Assembly: GCA_014281115.1 (NCBI GenBank)
Contig: JACONQ010000003.1
Location: 1-64,000, forward strand
Source: Laburnicola sp. R22_1
Lineage: Eukaryota > Ascomycota > Dothideomycetes > Pleosporales > Didymosphaeriaceae
Reading direction: 5' to 3'
DNA length: 64,000 bases
The stretch's first letter is position 1, and each line of letters begins with the position of its first letter. The translations under genes and the position numbers were made by a program. Positions 21,404-31,878 of the stretch are shown here, in pieces. The notes beneath the pieces were generated by a model. That model saw only the letters and a list, made by a program, of their open reading frames with translations. It was not told where the DNA came from and searched no databases.

Positions 21404-24400
21404 ATGTAATATCACAAAGGGTCTGGAGGAGCGGGTGGACCGCTGGCAAAGCGTCAGCGGGTCGAAACCATTTCGATCTCTGGCTGGGACGTTTTGCCAA
21501 CATTCGATCCATCGCGTTACCCAACCCCGCAGACAGACGAGCTCGCAGCCTTGTCTCAGCCTTATCTTTACAACTCGAATCCATCGAACCCTGGCGCCTT
21601 AGGTTTTCACACTGGGTCCAGCTCGAGTTGGCACAATCCTCCAACCCAGAGTTGGCACCCAGGTTCAGTCTTAGATTACCACCATAAGGTGTTGGGAAAA
21701 TAGCAGCAAGTTGGAACGATCTAGACCAAAGCTAGACGAAAGCGTTCAATGCTGAAGTAAAGATGAGGACTGAGTTGATTGTAGCAAGCTCGGGTCGGAT
21801 CCTCTTTAAGTAAGAGAATCATGCCAAGCAACTAGTCTACATCAGGTTGGTTGAGTCAGGTGATACTGTTCAGTACAGTATCGTTTACAATGACATAAGG
21901 TCTCAGCCTGGGGTTCTTACAATGCTACAAACATCATCCGGCACTCATACCCTGCTCAGCCGTGCTGGGTCTCCAACGGGGGAGGTTTCAATTACCAGCA
22001 GCCCTTGGACTCACTCTTGATTGAAGCGCCGCGACTATCGGTTGCCTTCAAGATCCCGCAGGCCTAGGTGCTACCATTCTCAACCCTGTCATCGAGGAGT
22101 CTGAGCCTGTGGGTTTCGGCTTGGTGAGCACCACGAAGCCTGGGGAAACTAGATGAACATTCCTGTTCCTAACACTGTATCTAGGTTCCTGACATCTCTG
22201 GCAGATGTTCTTGTCCAAAATCATTCGAAGGACAATCGTTTTCCATAGACTTGGACTTCTCAGAAAGCTTCATCTCGATAAATCCCCCGGCTATTCGTGG
22301 CCGAATCAACACGGAATATGGGCAGATGATACAAGGTCTCCTGGACGAAAGAACTCTCAAACTCTTTGTTACGTGTGCTCTTGAGCCGCTCAATACTGAC
22401 CAGCGTGCTCCACATATCTCAGCCCAGTCGCCATGTACCTTAAACATCACAGTATATGGGCCCCTAGAACTACTCGAAGAGACAGGGAGCTGGTTTCAAG
22501 AATATGATATATTCTTACAAGATCCTCGAGTCTGTCATCGGGACACTAAGTACTGTAATCCCCAACGACTATCCTCGGAAGATCCAACGTCTTGCCCTCT
22601 CGTATCAAGCGTCGTTTCCCACAGCACCGCGCTGATAAACCTCCACGAAATTGTGGATCGGCCGGATTGGCTAGATGTTCTAAGTTGCGAGCACCAGCTC
22701 GAGGAGACGCCGCAGCCAGCAGCTCTACAAGCAGCTCTGCACAGGTCAGTGGACGTCATAGAATCCCGCCCACACATTAATTGACGAACGAATACAAACA
22801 TCAAAAGCAAGCGCTTACATTTATAATACGTCGAGAAAGGGGCTGGACTTTTGATGGCACGGCTCCCGACATTTGGGAAGTTTATGAGCGCAGCACACTC
22901 ACATTGTAAGTATCCTCACTCTGCGTTTTCACGAATCTATCACGAATCAGCTGACCACATGTTCAGTTTCGTTAACAGAATCTCCGAAACTCAACAAGGC
23001 AAAGCCCCTCCACAATTCCATGGTGGCATTATCGCAGATCCAATGGGTCTGGGTAAAACTCTAACCATGATCACACTGATTGCAACTGACCTTGAAGGCA
23101 TGAACATTCCTCAGGGCATGAATGAGCAGGACAAACCTTACGTTAGAGCTACGCTGATTGTCGTTCCGCAACCTTGTACGTTCATCTCCTAGCTAATTCA
23201 TAGACTAGCTAACGTGGTATAGTATTGGGGACATGGGAACAGCAGCTCTCCGAGTAGGTTCTAGCGCTACAGCCGTTTCCAGCAAGGCTAAACATGGAAC
23301 AGACATGTAGTGCATGGGGCCTTGAGATACCGCCGGGACCACAACAAGACTAGATTGATGGAACTGCATGATCTTAACGACCTCGATGTTGTGCTGACGA
23401 CATATCATACAACTGCCGCGGATTGGAAGACGTCCAAAGCTAGAGGTAATCATGTTTTGTTTGATGTTCGATGGCGGAGAATCATACTAGACGAAGGTAA
23501 GATTTCGCGATTCTACACACTGTGAAACCACGCTGAGAAAGGTAGCACATGTTATTAGGAACGGAAAGTCCCGCATGAGCCGTGCGCTATGCGATCTTGA
23601 TGCCGCCTCTCGATGGGCGGTAAAAGGAACACCTATCCAGAATACCCTCGGGGATCTGGCGAGCTTACTCAAGTTCATCCGTGCGCATCCTTACGATGAT
23701 ACAAAACGCTTCGAGGACGACATATCCAGGCTTTGGAAATCGGGCGAAGATGAAGAGGCAGTCAAGAGGCTAAAGCGTTTGTCGACCTGCCTTATACTCC
23801 GGAGATCCAAGGGAACCATCAACCTTCCACACCGTCGAGACATGAAATGCCCCGTGGACTTCAATCGAGCAGAGCGCGCTCTTTATAATGCGATTCAAGA
23901 GCAAACGATTACCAAACTGGATGAAGCTCTTCTTCACGACTCGGAAGTATCTACCTCCGGGGTCTACGTCAACTTCCTCCAGCAAATCGAGTCCATGAGA
24001 TTAGTCTGCGACCTCGGACTCCACTATCATACCAGACACGACCAGGGGTCGATACAGAAGACTTTTGACTGGGCAAGTGTCGCTCAACAAACATTCAACT
24101 CGCAACGCGAAATGGGTCCCATTGTTTGTTCGCAGTGTCACGAGACCCTGGAGCTCACCGATGATTTCCTCGATGACTCAATGTCCCAAGACAGCCCTCA
24201 ATTCTCGCGTTGTCTCAGGTTCGCTTGCGCCGAATGTTCCCAAAATTTAGCCCACTCTGGCCATAGACTAGTCTGTAGCCACAGTCCTTCATGCCCCGTC
24301 GCCCCGGTATCGATCTGCAATAGCCAATTTGAAGAAACTCCAACGCAATTGCGGCGACGACCCACTACATCCGCCGCTGGACTTCCATCAAAAGTTGAAG

Positions 24401-25178
24401 CTTTGATTGCGGATCTTAAGGCGCAACCACCTGGTGTCAAGAGGTACGATACAATACCAACCCACTGCAAAACACGCAAAATCTCACTGACTGAATCCAC
24501 GCAGCATCGTGTTTTCCACATGGAGATTAACTCTTGACGTCGCCGAAGCTGGCCTTAACCAAGCCGCTATTCCCAGCGTTCGTTTCGACGGAAAAGTACC
24601 CCAATCGCAACGCCAATCGGTGATCGACTCACTCAAGAAGGATCCCAGTATCAGGGTTATGTTGATGACACTCTCTTGCGGTGCTGTCGGGTAAGTCGTC
24701 GTTCAAGCCTAGACATACTAACATACTAATATTTTCCAGCTTGACCTTGACCGAAGCGTCACGAGCCTACCTAATGGAGCCACATTGGTTCGTCACCCCA
24801 CATCTCATATCCATATCCCACGTTAACACCCTCCCAGGAACCCCACAATTGAAGAGCAAGCCCTCGCCCGAATCCACCGAATCTGGCAGAAGCATGAAGT
24901 CACGACAATCCGCTTCTACATCCGGGATTCCTTCGAAGAGGTTCGTTATTCTGCCTTCCTCCCATTGTCTCGCAACACTCTGACTAATTTCTTATAGCGC
25001 GTTATGGAGGTTCAGGAGTCGAAGTAGAATCTCGCGGGTGTGCTATTATCGGGTCATGATGGTGGACAGAGTGATGATAGTCTTGGAGCGCTTCAGGTTC
25101 GTTGTGACTGTGTTGAGATTTGTGGTATCGATGATGCTAACTTTGAGACAGAGATTGAGGTCTTTGAGGATTCGGTGA
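21404..25178 (+). pseudogene. SNF2-family helicase pseudogene (HLTF/RAD5-like)
   Basis: Decayed multi-exon gene for a SNF2 ATPase with an inserted RING-like finger. Visible in order: an N-terminal region (21404-22250, at least one frameshift; the ATG at 21404 is followed at once by TAA), INPPAIRGRI..LKLFVTCALEPL (22.28 kb), HQKQALTFIIRRERGW (22.80 kb), motif I DPMGLGKT (23.04 kb), LDVVLTTYHT (23.38 kb), DEGA with AHVIRN across an intron (23.49/23.55 kb), KGTPIQNTLGDLASLL (23.62 kb), a Cys-rich finger (24.12-24.30 kb), FSTWRLTL and FDGKVPQSQR (24.51-24.61 kb), LTLTEASRAYLMEPHW, RIHRIWQK (24.88 kb), and NLAGVLLS near the end (stop 25176-25178). Good GT-AG introns occur, e.g. 22907-22969 and the one before 24509. 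Defects: TAG for Gln in LSE*VL and ESK*NL, a frameshift near 23.3 kb, and a 3' splice site near 22.79 kb that reads CAA where CAG is expected. Helicases of this group remodel DNA or chromatin in the nucleus. Confidence 0.8.
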
Positions 25179-25815
25179 TCACACGCCCTCATGAAGGCCG
25201 CTGGACACATGTTTCGCCTGAATCCATCAGGAAGATGAAATAATCCTGGCCTCCTCCAAATTGAACTTTGACGGGCAGGATGTCAATCACAGGCCATCTT
25301 GTACCCAAGTCAAGACTCGGTGTCCGATACATTGAGAAATTCGGCATGTATTGTATTTCATATATCGAATTTTGCTTTGAGTGTAGCATATTATCTAGAG
25401 CTCGTATTCTTTTCGTTGTAGTTGTGGATTCATTGGGTCATATCGCACAGGAGTCACCTGCCCAGCCACTCAAGGGCTTACTTCAAGTGGTACTCATCGT
25501 CCCTCCGACTTCCATCTCATGTACAGCATGCAGTAGCGGTGCCGTCAATCTCGAATAGGGAGGTTCGTCCAAAACCCTCACCCTCAAGCTTCTCATTCAG
25601 GATGTCTTCGGCAATTTCTCGCGCTCCGTGATATTCCTTACAGTATCGATAGCAAGGGCTCTAGTGGAGTGCAATGCACGCAACGTCTCGATACCAATCC
25701 CAGAAAATCCACACCTCTTCTCGTCGTGATGGCCATACAGAACCACCGTCGTCAGTCGCACTAGTACCTCCAAGACGGAGGAGGCATTTTCTCTCTCGGC
25801 CGAAGCAGTATTCCT
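25179..25815. other. Intergenic stretch with a possible minus-strand gene remnant
   Basis: Lies between the SNF2-like pseudogene and the dioxygenase gene, which ends at 25816. On the minus strand between about 25770 and 25530 two overlapping frames look protein-like (VVLYGHHDEKRCGFSGIGIE and later AREIAEDILNEKLEGEGFG) but need a frameshift or intron to join and have no start. This may be a worn gene end. Nothing else is seen. Confidence 0.35.
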
Positions 25816-26823
25816 TCATGGAGGCGTCCAGTAATCGTGCGACGTGATCTTTACTGATCCATGCCTACGTATATACGGTGCATTAGGGTCGGATGGTGTT
25901 GGTGTCAGATTAATGTCTTGATGTTTCTCAAGGTAGTCAAAATCGTCGGCGACAAATTCCGAAGTCTCGAGACAATCGATGTGAGTCCACGACTCCAGAC
26001 ACGGTCTGGCGCTATATGGGAACGACATGCGCATGTGAGAACCAAACCATTGAGGACTGAACATGAAACCTAAGATGATGCGTGGTTCGGTACTCTGGTT
26101 TTCTCTTCCCGCGTGCCAACATCGGAGATCTCGAATCAGCAATGACCCCTTGGAGATGGCCGGCTGTATTGGTGGAGACACCGCCGTGCGATCCTTGAAG
26201 ACTTCTTGCTTTATCCACCCTGTGGTAGGCGAGCTGTGGTCGTCTTTGGAGTAGCCTTTGTGGGTCCCGAGCCAGAATTCTGTGGCGCCATTACACGAGT
26301 CGACGTCGTGCAGGTAGATATTGACCTCCAGGAAAACAGGAAAATCAAAATGAGGACAGTAATAGTCACTGTGGACCGCCTGCCGGCCTGTTGATCTGGG
26401 CAGAGCGATGTTGGAGGTAGCGAAAGAGAGCTGAGGGCTGGGTCCGATGATGTTCTTCATAATGTCAACACCAAGACGGTTCGCCCACACGTCTTCATGG
26501 AGGTATTCGGGAAGCGACGGCGGTGGTTGAGAAATGTTGCCCGAGTTTTGTCCCTGGTTCCAACGGAAGCTTGGAGATTTGCGACATTTAGCGAAATCTT
26601 GCTGCATTCTATGGTGAATGTGCTCGAGCGAATGACGCCCAACAGCATTCTCGAGGATGACAAGTCCGTTTCGATGGAACTCGTCGAGGCTTCTGCGGAT
26701 ATTGCAGCGGCTGAGCTGCGCTGACGTTCGCTCTTCTTCAGATACCCAGACTCGGTTGATTTCGAGCTTAGCCTTGTGCCTGAGTGCATGGCTTGAGCTG
26801 GCCCGTCGAAAGGTAGGGAACAT
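25816..26823 (-). CDS. Phytanoyl-CoA dioxygenase (PhyH)-like protein, 335 aa
   Basis: Predicted Fe(II)/2-oxoglutarate-dependent oxygenase of the PhyH family. The iron-binding set is visible: HSD at His151-x-Asp153, in a context QAVHSDYYCPHFDFP, and a distal His237 in LRCWHAGRENQ; Arg248 (EPRIILGF) can bind 2-oxoglutarate. EVNIYLHDVD and NGATEFWLGTHK are typical core strands around residues 166-188. Members of the family hydroxylate fatty acyl-CoA or diverse secondary metabolites; the substrate here cannot be told. The frame extends upstream to 26943 but only with a TTG start, so the first ATG (26823) is chosen. No intron is needed. It is divergent from the HET-like gene across 684 bp. No signal peptide or membrane segment is seen, so it is probably cytosolic. 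Confidence 0.85.
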   Translation of the reverse strand: MFPTFRRASSSHALRHKAKLEINRVWVSEEERTSAQLSRCNIRRSLDEFHRNGLVILENAVGRHSLEHIHHRMQQDFAKCRKSPSFRWNQGQNSGNISQPPPSLPEYLHEDVWANRLGVDIMKNIIGPSPQLSFATSNIALPRSTGRQAVHSDYYCPHFDFPVFLEVNIYLHDVDSCNGATEFWLGTHKGYSKDDHSSPTTGWIKQEVFKDRTAVSPPIQPAISKGSLLIRDLRCWHAGRENQSTEPRIILGFMFSPQWFGSHMRMSFPYSARPCLESWTHIDCLETSEFVADDFDYLEKHQDINLTPTPSDPNAPYIRRHGSVKITSHDYWTPP

Positions 26824-27507
26824 GGTGTCGGTACGGTCAATAGTGCACACTGATAGCCACGAGTATCGCGCAGCAAGCTCCCTGTTCTGGGGCCACTGGT
26901 AGTACAGGTTGCATGTTCGCTCCTGCGTTTCCAGCAAGCTCAAAATGATGAAGTGAACCAGGTATGTGTCCGCCTGTTGCGTTGTCCAGAGCCCCTGCTA
27001 GTGTGATGTGAAATGGCCCTACACTGCCCTGGGGCTGAGTTCAAAAATCCGGCTGCCGCCGGGGTCGCCTCCACTCTCAAAGCGCCCTGTGCGGGGCAGC
27101 GTTTACCAAGCGAATCTGCCAGGCAGCAGGACTCCACGGGCAGCAGCCCGAAGGTAAAATACTTTCCAAGTGTCTATCCGACGTAGACACCCCGGCGATG
27201 CATTGGGCTTCGCATTCCGTCTTTTGTCGTTCTCGTGGACTCATTGCACGCATCTCCCGAGATCGAACTCCCTGCGCGGTTTTCTGGCATTTTTCACAGA
27301 GGTCCTTGGCGACCAACACAACTAGGTTCGTGCACGAGATCTCATACATGTCTTGATAGACGACGAAATTCAGTGCACCACCTCGAAGAATGGTTACCAT
27401 CTTATATGCGCTTCCTCCATGCTGTTTTGTTACGTTAGCCTCTGACCACCCCTTCGCGCAGGTTGATCTCGCCACATGCGAAAACAAGACAGCCTGACGC
27501 AGCCAGG
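26824..27507. promoter_or_regulatory. Shared intergenic region of the divergent PhyH-like and HET-like genes
   Basis: About 680 bp between two start codons facing away from each other, so it must hold both promoters. Open frames within it (e.g. 27077-27571 on the minus strand) lack an ATG at the start or overlap the HET-like gene and show no familiar product. A C/T-poor GC-rich stretch lies at about 27040-27100. No specific operator is recognised. Confidence 0.5.
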
Positions 27508-29451
27508 ATGAGAGACACGTCTTGGGACACTCCTTATCTGCATGGAACCGATCACCAAGTCGATGAGACATCCGAAGGAGACAAGTCTGACGCCGTGTTT
27601 TCGGTCTATCTTGAAGATCGGAAAATTGAGTCTACACCGGAAGACTTTCTGGCGGCTTGTTGGACTCATGGCTTCGATACACCCTGCACCATCTGTAGAG
27701 AACCCTTCGACTTGGCTACTGAACCTCCCGTGCGACTCCTCGGTCTAGACCAACACACAAATGCCATCGATCCTCTGGCGAAGACACTCCCGCCTCCTTT
27801 CATTAGGAATTATCATCTCAGATGCCTGAAGGCAAATCAAGTCAAATTCATCCCCGTCTCCCATCCATGGCATCCATCAGTGGCAGAAGCTTACGCCCTC
27901 CGCACCTTCAATGCCAAAGCCGCTCAGAAATGCTACGAGGCCCCTATTCGCACGCTCCTGGCTGTGATTCGTCGCTTCGGCTCCGACTATTCACTTTGGC
28001 ATGACTACATCAGCATTCCACAATGGCAGGATGACTTTCGCGGCACAGTCATTTTGCCGCAAATCTTCAAGATATTTGAAGCGAGTGGCTCTGCTATCTT
28101 GCATCTGGGACATCAACCTCCCATCGAAGTAATGCAGACGCCAACCTTTGGAACGATACGCGAACATAATGAAGATTTGAAACTCTTCTTCAATGCGCAC
28201 TTATTCAGTCGGTTATGGCCAATTGTGGAAGCTGATCGCGCCGGGGAGGCGTACATTATGAAAAACGAGTACGAAATCATGCAGCCAACGTTTTCCGTGT
28301 TCGTACAGCAAGTTTTGGATGCCGTGAACAAGGGCGCCACGACAACATCACACGACCAAAGGTCTTCTTCGCAATGGATCTACGACCTGCCTCTCTTCGT
28401 CCAAGAGAGACAGAAGAACAAGTGTCTAGGTTATGTTTACGACATGATAGCCGACCTGGGCTGTCGCTCGTTTCGCGACAAGTTCATAGGCGCTTCTGAG
28501 CTTCTTGGGATCTCCGATTATCCTACAGAGCTTCCCACAGACACACAAGATGCATGCCTTTGGCTTGCAGAAAGACAGCTAGAGAACAATGATCTCAGTG
28601 CCTTATTACTGAGGCCCTCCACTGAGTCTCATTATCAGAAGGCTTACTGGCTCAAAGGCCACACTTCTATTCCGAAGAACATGTGGGGCTGGGGCATCCA
28701 AACCCACTCGGCATCTGCATTACCTCGAGTACGAGAACATTCTGTGTACTTGAACTTGAGTTTGGTCGGGACGATCACAAACGACCTCTCATGGCACGTA
28801 CAGGCAGATAACCACTTGAATTACGCATCGGATGAACTATTATATCTTATCACATCTACGCGCGGATCGGTGACAGAGTTTCTCAGGCGCCTGAAGAGTG
28901 TTGATCCAGCTCCGATCTTCTGCTCCAAGTCCAACGTCGACATGGGCCGAATCTTCGCCCAGGGATACAATGTCGCGTCCTCAAAAGTCTTCGTTAAGGT
29001 CCTTGACAACCTCCTTGAAGAACAAGCTGCGTCGAACGGTACGGAGGGGCCTGCCGAGTCGTTGAAGATATATGACAACATTGTTTCATTACTAGCGCTT
29101 TCGGCTTCTGTGCCGACGCCAGAGCTTGATCACTTCGAGAGTCTCACCTGCTATCAGTTGCATCGACAAATTTGCGACTCATCTGAACGCACTCTTGTGG
29201 CGATATCCTGTTCAAATTGTCGCAAGCAGTCCATGTTCCGTGTCGAAATATGGCAGAAGCCAATCACTGAGGCACGGCTCTATCTGATCCCAGGATTAGC
29301 ATATCAGTATACCGCCACCAGCGGTACGGGCATCATCATGGAGGAAGACAGAATCATTGGGCGAGCACGCTTTTGTGCTTCAGCATGCCATTGTAACCAT
29401 TCAGTTCCGGTGAAAGTCACTGGACCATTACTCAATCCGCTTGCCTCATAG
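27508..29451 (+). CDS. HET-like (heterokaryon incompatibility) protein with an N-terminal Cys/His motif, 647 aa
   Basis: Intact single-exon frame. The upstream extension to 27463 uses a TTG, so ATG 27508 is chosen; it ends with TAG. Residues 59-106 contain TPCTICREPF and later YHLRC, a C-x2-C and H-x2-C arrangement like half a RING finger. The HET pattern follows: KFIPVSHPWH (113-122), matching the first HET motif, and YSLWHDYISIPQWQ (161-174), matching the motif usually written W-I-D-x-x-C-I-N-Q, then the VILPQIFKIFEASGSAILHLG segment. A Cys pair (SCSNCRKQ) occurs near the C-terminus. HET proteins in fungi act in self/non-self recognition and trigger cell death when incompatible nuclei meet. 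The variant Pro-Gln-Trp-Gln form and missing Cys make it a divergent member. It converges with the aldo-keto reductase gene, 154 bp away. Confidence 0.78.
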   Translation: MRDTSWDTPYLHGTDHQVDETSEGDKSDAVFSVYLEDRKIESTPEDFLAACWTHGFDTPCTICREPFDLATEPPVRLLGLDQHTNAIDPLAKTLPPPFIRNYHLRCLKANQVKFIPVSHPWHPSVAEAYALRTFNAKAAQKCYEAPIRTLLAVIRRFGSDYSLWHDYISIPQWQDDFRGTVILPQIFKIFEASGSAILHLGHQPPIEVMQTPTFGTIREHNEDLKLFFNAHLFSRLWPIVEADRAGEAYIMKNEYEIMQPTFSVFVQQVLDAVNKGATTTSHDQRSSSQWIYDLPLFVQERQKNKCLGYVYDMIADLGCRSFRDKFIGASELLGISDYPTELPTDTQDACLWLAERQLENNDLSALLLRPSTESHYQKAYWLKGHTSIPKNMWGWGIQTHSASALPRVREHSVYLNLSLVGTITNDLSWHVQADNHLNYASDELLYLITSTRGSVTEFLRRLKSVDPAPIFCSKSNVDMGRIFAQGYNVASSKVFVKVLDNLLEEQAASNGTEGPAESLKIYDNIVSLLALSASVPTPELDHFESLTCYQLHRQICDSSERTLVAISCSNCRKQSMFRVEIWQKPITEARLYLIPGLAYQYTATSGTGIIMEEDRIIGRARFCASACHCNHSVPVKVTGPLLNPLAS

Positions 29452-29605
29452 TCGCTTCTCATCACGCCTGGGTGAAAGCCGGGGCGGGTACTTTTTTTCG
29501 TTGGTGAAGCTGTAGAGGTTGGGTGTGTTTTTGTCAATACAGGGTTCCTGTAGCTTCTAGCAAATACTCTTGCAGTGCGCCGACCCTACGCACTATGACA
29601 AGACA

Positions 29606-30553
29606 TCATGCCTCAATTGGATTTGTCAGCCACGGGACTATGTCTGTTAGCAGAGGGTGAGAGTGTATGCGTAATGACGTACATAAAGATCCCTCTATAC
29701 CCTTATCCCAGGAATCCAATACTGCCATATCCTTCTCGGTTATGCGAAGGTTATCTGCTTCTATGTTGGCAGATAGATGTTTAGGACTCGTTGCTTTCAC
29801 AATGGGCGTGTAGCCTTTCTGCACGCTGTAGCAGAGCAGTAGTTGGGCTGTCGACATGTTGTACTGCTCCGCCATTGTTTGTAGCGCGGCATTTTTGGAA
29901 TGAGTATTTCCAGCAATCGCCGAGTAGGCGTGTAAGCCAATGTTTTCTTTCTTACACAAGTCTACAAGCTTGCGCTGCTGGAACCATGGATGAAGCTATA
30001 TGTTGGATCAGCCAACGAAGCCACGCTGGAAATGTAGATTTCGCACCTCTAGTTGATTGACGCATGGTGCGATCCTAGCATAATGTCGCATTTCCAGGAT
30101 ATGTGAAGCGTCAAAATTACTGACACCAATACTCTTCACGCAACCTTCGCACACCAGATCTTCCAGCGCATGCCATGTCCTTCGACGGCAGCCCGCAGCG
30201 GAAGCATCCGCTGCATCATCACCAGGATGATGAATCAAAATCGCATCGACATACCCGAGCCCAAACCTGCCCAATGACGCTCGCGCCGAGTCGGCTGCTT
30301 CCTTGACGCTACTCGGATTCTTCTTGAATCCACCCGCGATCTTGGTCGTGACAAAGACCTGTTGACGAGGGATTCCAGAGCTCCGGACGGCCTCCCCAAT
30401 CTCTTCCTCGTTCCCATACACTTGCGCCGTGTCAATCATACGATATCCAGCCGCAAGACCGCGATGAATGTACTCAATGCATGCCAATCCATTGATCTTG
30501 GCGGTTCCAAGTGCTATCTGCGGCCCGGCCCGAGTCGGGAGATTAAAAACCAT
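29606..30553 (-). CDS. Aldo-keto reductase, 298 aa, one intron
   Basis: Exon 1 is 30553-30047 and exon 2 is 29995-29606; the 51-bp intron 30046-29996 has GT and AG ends. Across the splice the protein reads VNQLE-LHPWFQQRKLVDLCKK, the usual AKR sequence after the sixth strand. The catalytic tetrad is present: Asp41 (MIDTAQVYGNE), Tyr46, Lys71 (VTTKI) and His108 (ILIHHP). GVSNFDASHI near 143-152 is also typical. Members reduce carbonyl groups with NADPH in the cytosol; the substrate is unknown. The protein is a normal length for the family. The gene is convergent with the HET-like gene. Its upstream region is cut short by the composite element at 30667, 114 bp from the ATG, which may have changed its regulation. 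Confidence 0.9.
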
Positions 30554-30664
30554 GAGTCAGTCCAATGGCGACTGTCGTGAAGCTGATTACCGAATCTGTG
30601 ACGGTGGAAAAGGTCGATGACGGATTGTCCGCGGTGTGGATTTCTCGAGCTAATGAACTCGTAT
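30554..30664 (-). promoter_or_regulatory. Remaining 5' flank of the aldo-keto reductase gene
   Basis: Only about 110 bp of normal-composition sequence remain between the ATG and the composite transposon. Any promoter elements farther away were moved 13.3 kb to the right, next to 43977. No TATA or known site is clear. Confidence 0.45.
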
Positions 30665-30739
30665 TAACGTCTTTGATCACGTAATGCACGCTATCACGTA
30701 ATGCACGTTTTTGGCGATTTCTGCCTATCCACAACTTAA

Positions 30740-31878
30740 AGCTGTATAGCTTATATATATTGTAAAATTGTTAGATTTTCTAGAGTAATAATTAGAAGAG
30801 CTTATTTAATAAATATAGCTCTTTTATTAGCTACCTATAGCGCTCTAGGAGGCGTATTTAACGTGTGCGCGTTATAGGCGCAATCTTAGGTATTTTAGGC
30901 TTATTAACTTTAATAGGCTGTAACTTAGGCTATATAAGCTTAATATTCTTTAGATTTTTTACTAAAGGCTTAAGGCTATATTAATTACTTCTTTAGAAAG
31001 CTTTAAGCTTATTATAAAGTTATTTTTTAATTGCGTAGGCCTTTTACTTTTTTTAAGCTTTAATAGCTTTTAGCTCGCACTTATAAGTGCGCTTTACTTA
31101 AGCCTAAGCCTTTTTAAGGTGTTACTAATTATAAAAGGGCTTACTTTTTAAGCTTATTTTACTCTCTAAGCTAAGTCTAGATATTTTTTAAAGCTATATT
31201 TTCTTTTTTTCTATATCCTTTTATACCTACTAGTTGTAAGCCCTTTAGATCTTAGCTAGTAATTAGAAAATTATGCTACTATTATAATTCTCTAGTACCT
31301 TAAGCACTAGGGCCTTACTCTACTAGTAGTACTTACACTTATTAATAAGAGCCTTTTTAAGCTAAGTATTTTAATACTTAAAAATCTATTTTTACTAAAA
31401 TTAAGTAAAGTATATATAAGAGTTTAGTAGCCTAAAATTTATAAATATCTTTAATAACTTAATATAATAGGTATTTAATTTTACGCTAGTTGCTAGCGCT
31501 AAGAACTAATATACTACTTTTACTTAAGCTAGGGCGCTTAGACTTATAAGTTTTAAATTACTTAAGAATTTTATTAAAATCTAAAAATATAATTATAGTA
31601 GCCTTAAAGGCCTTAAAAACTATTACTAATATTAGCGCGCTTTTAGGTAGTTTAGAATATTTTAAAAAAGTTTCTTTTATAATACTAAAGAGGCCCTAGT
31701 AGGTATTTATAAAGCTTATAAGACTATTACTATATATACTTATAAGAGGTCTAAAAATATCTATATCTAGTAGCTAAAATATATACGTGCTATAAGATAG
31801 AAATATTATTAGTAGAATCTTATTAGTGTTATAGAAATTAATAAAAAAATTTATTATATAAAATTTATACCTAATATA
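30740..31878. other. AT-rich RIPped flank of the composite element
   Basis: Apart from the transposase tail on the minus strand near 30.9-31.1 kb, the stretch to 31878 shows no recognisable frame. TA is in great excess and CA/TG almost absent. Confidence 0.6.

Noticed and set aside
27077..27571. Minus-strand frame of 164 codons upstream of the dioxygenase gene
   Set aside because: It overlaps the start of the HET-like gene on the other strand, shows no family pattern, and the composition suits a promoter region.
25816..30553. Secondary metabolite cluster
   Set aside because: An oxygenase and a reductase are near each other, but no polyketide, peptide or terpene synthase, transporter or regulator is found in the window.
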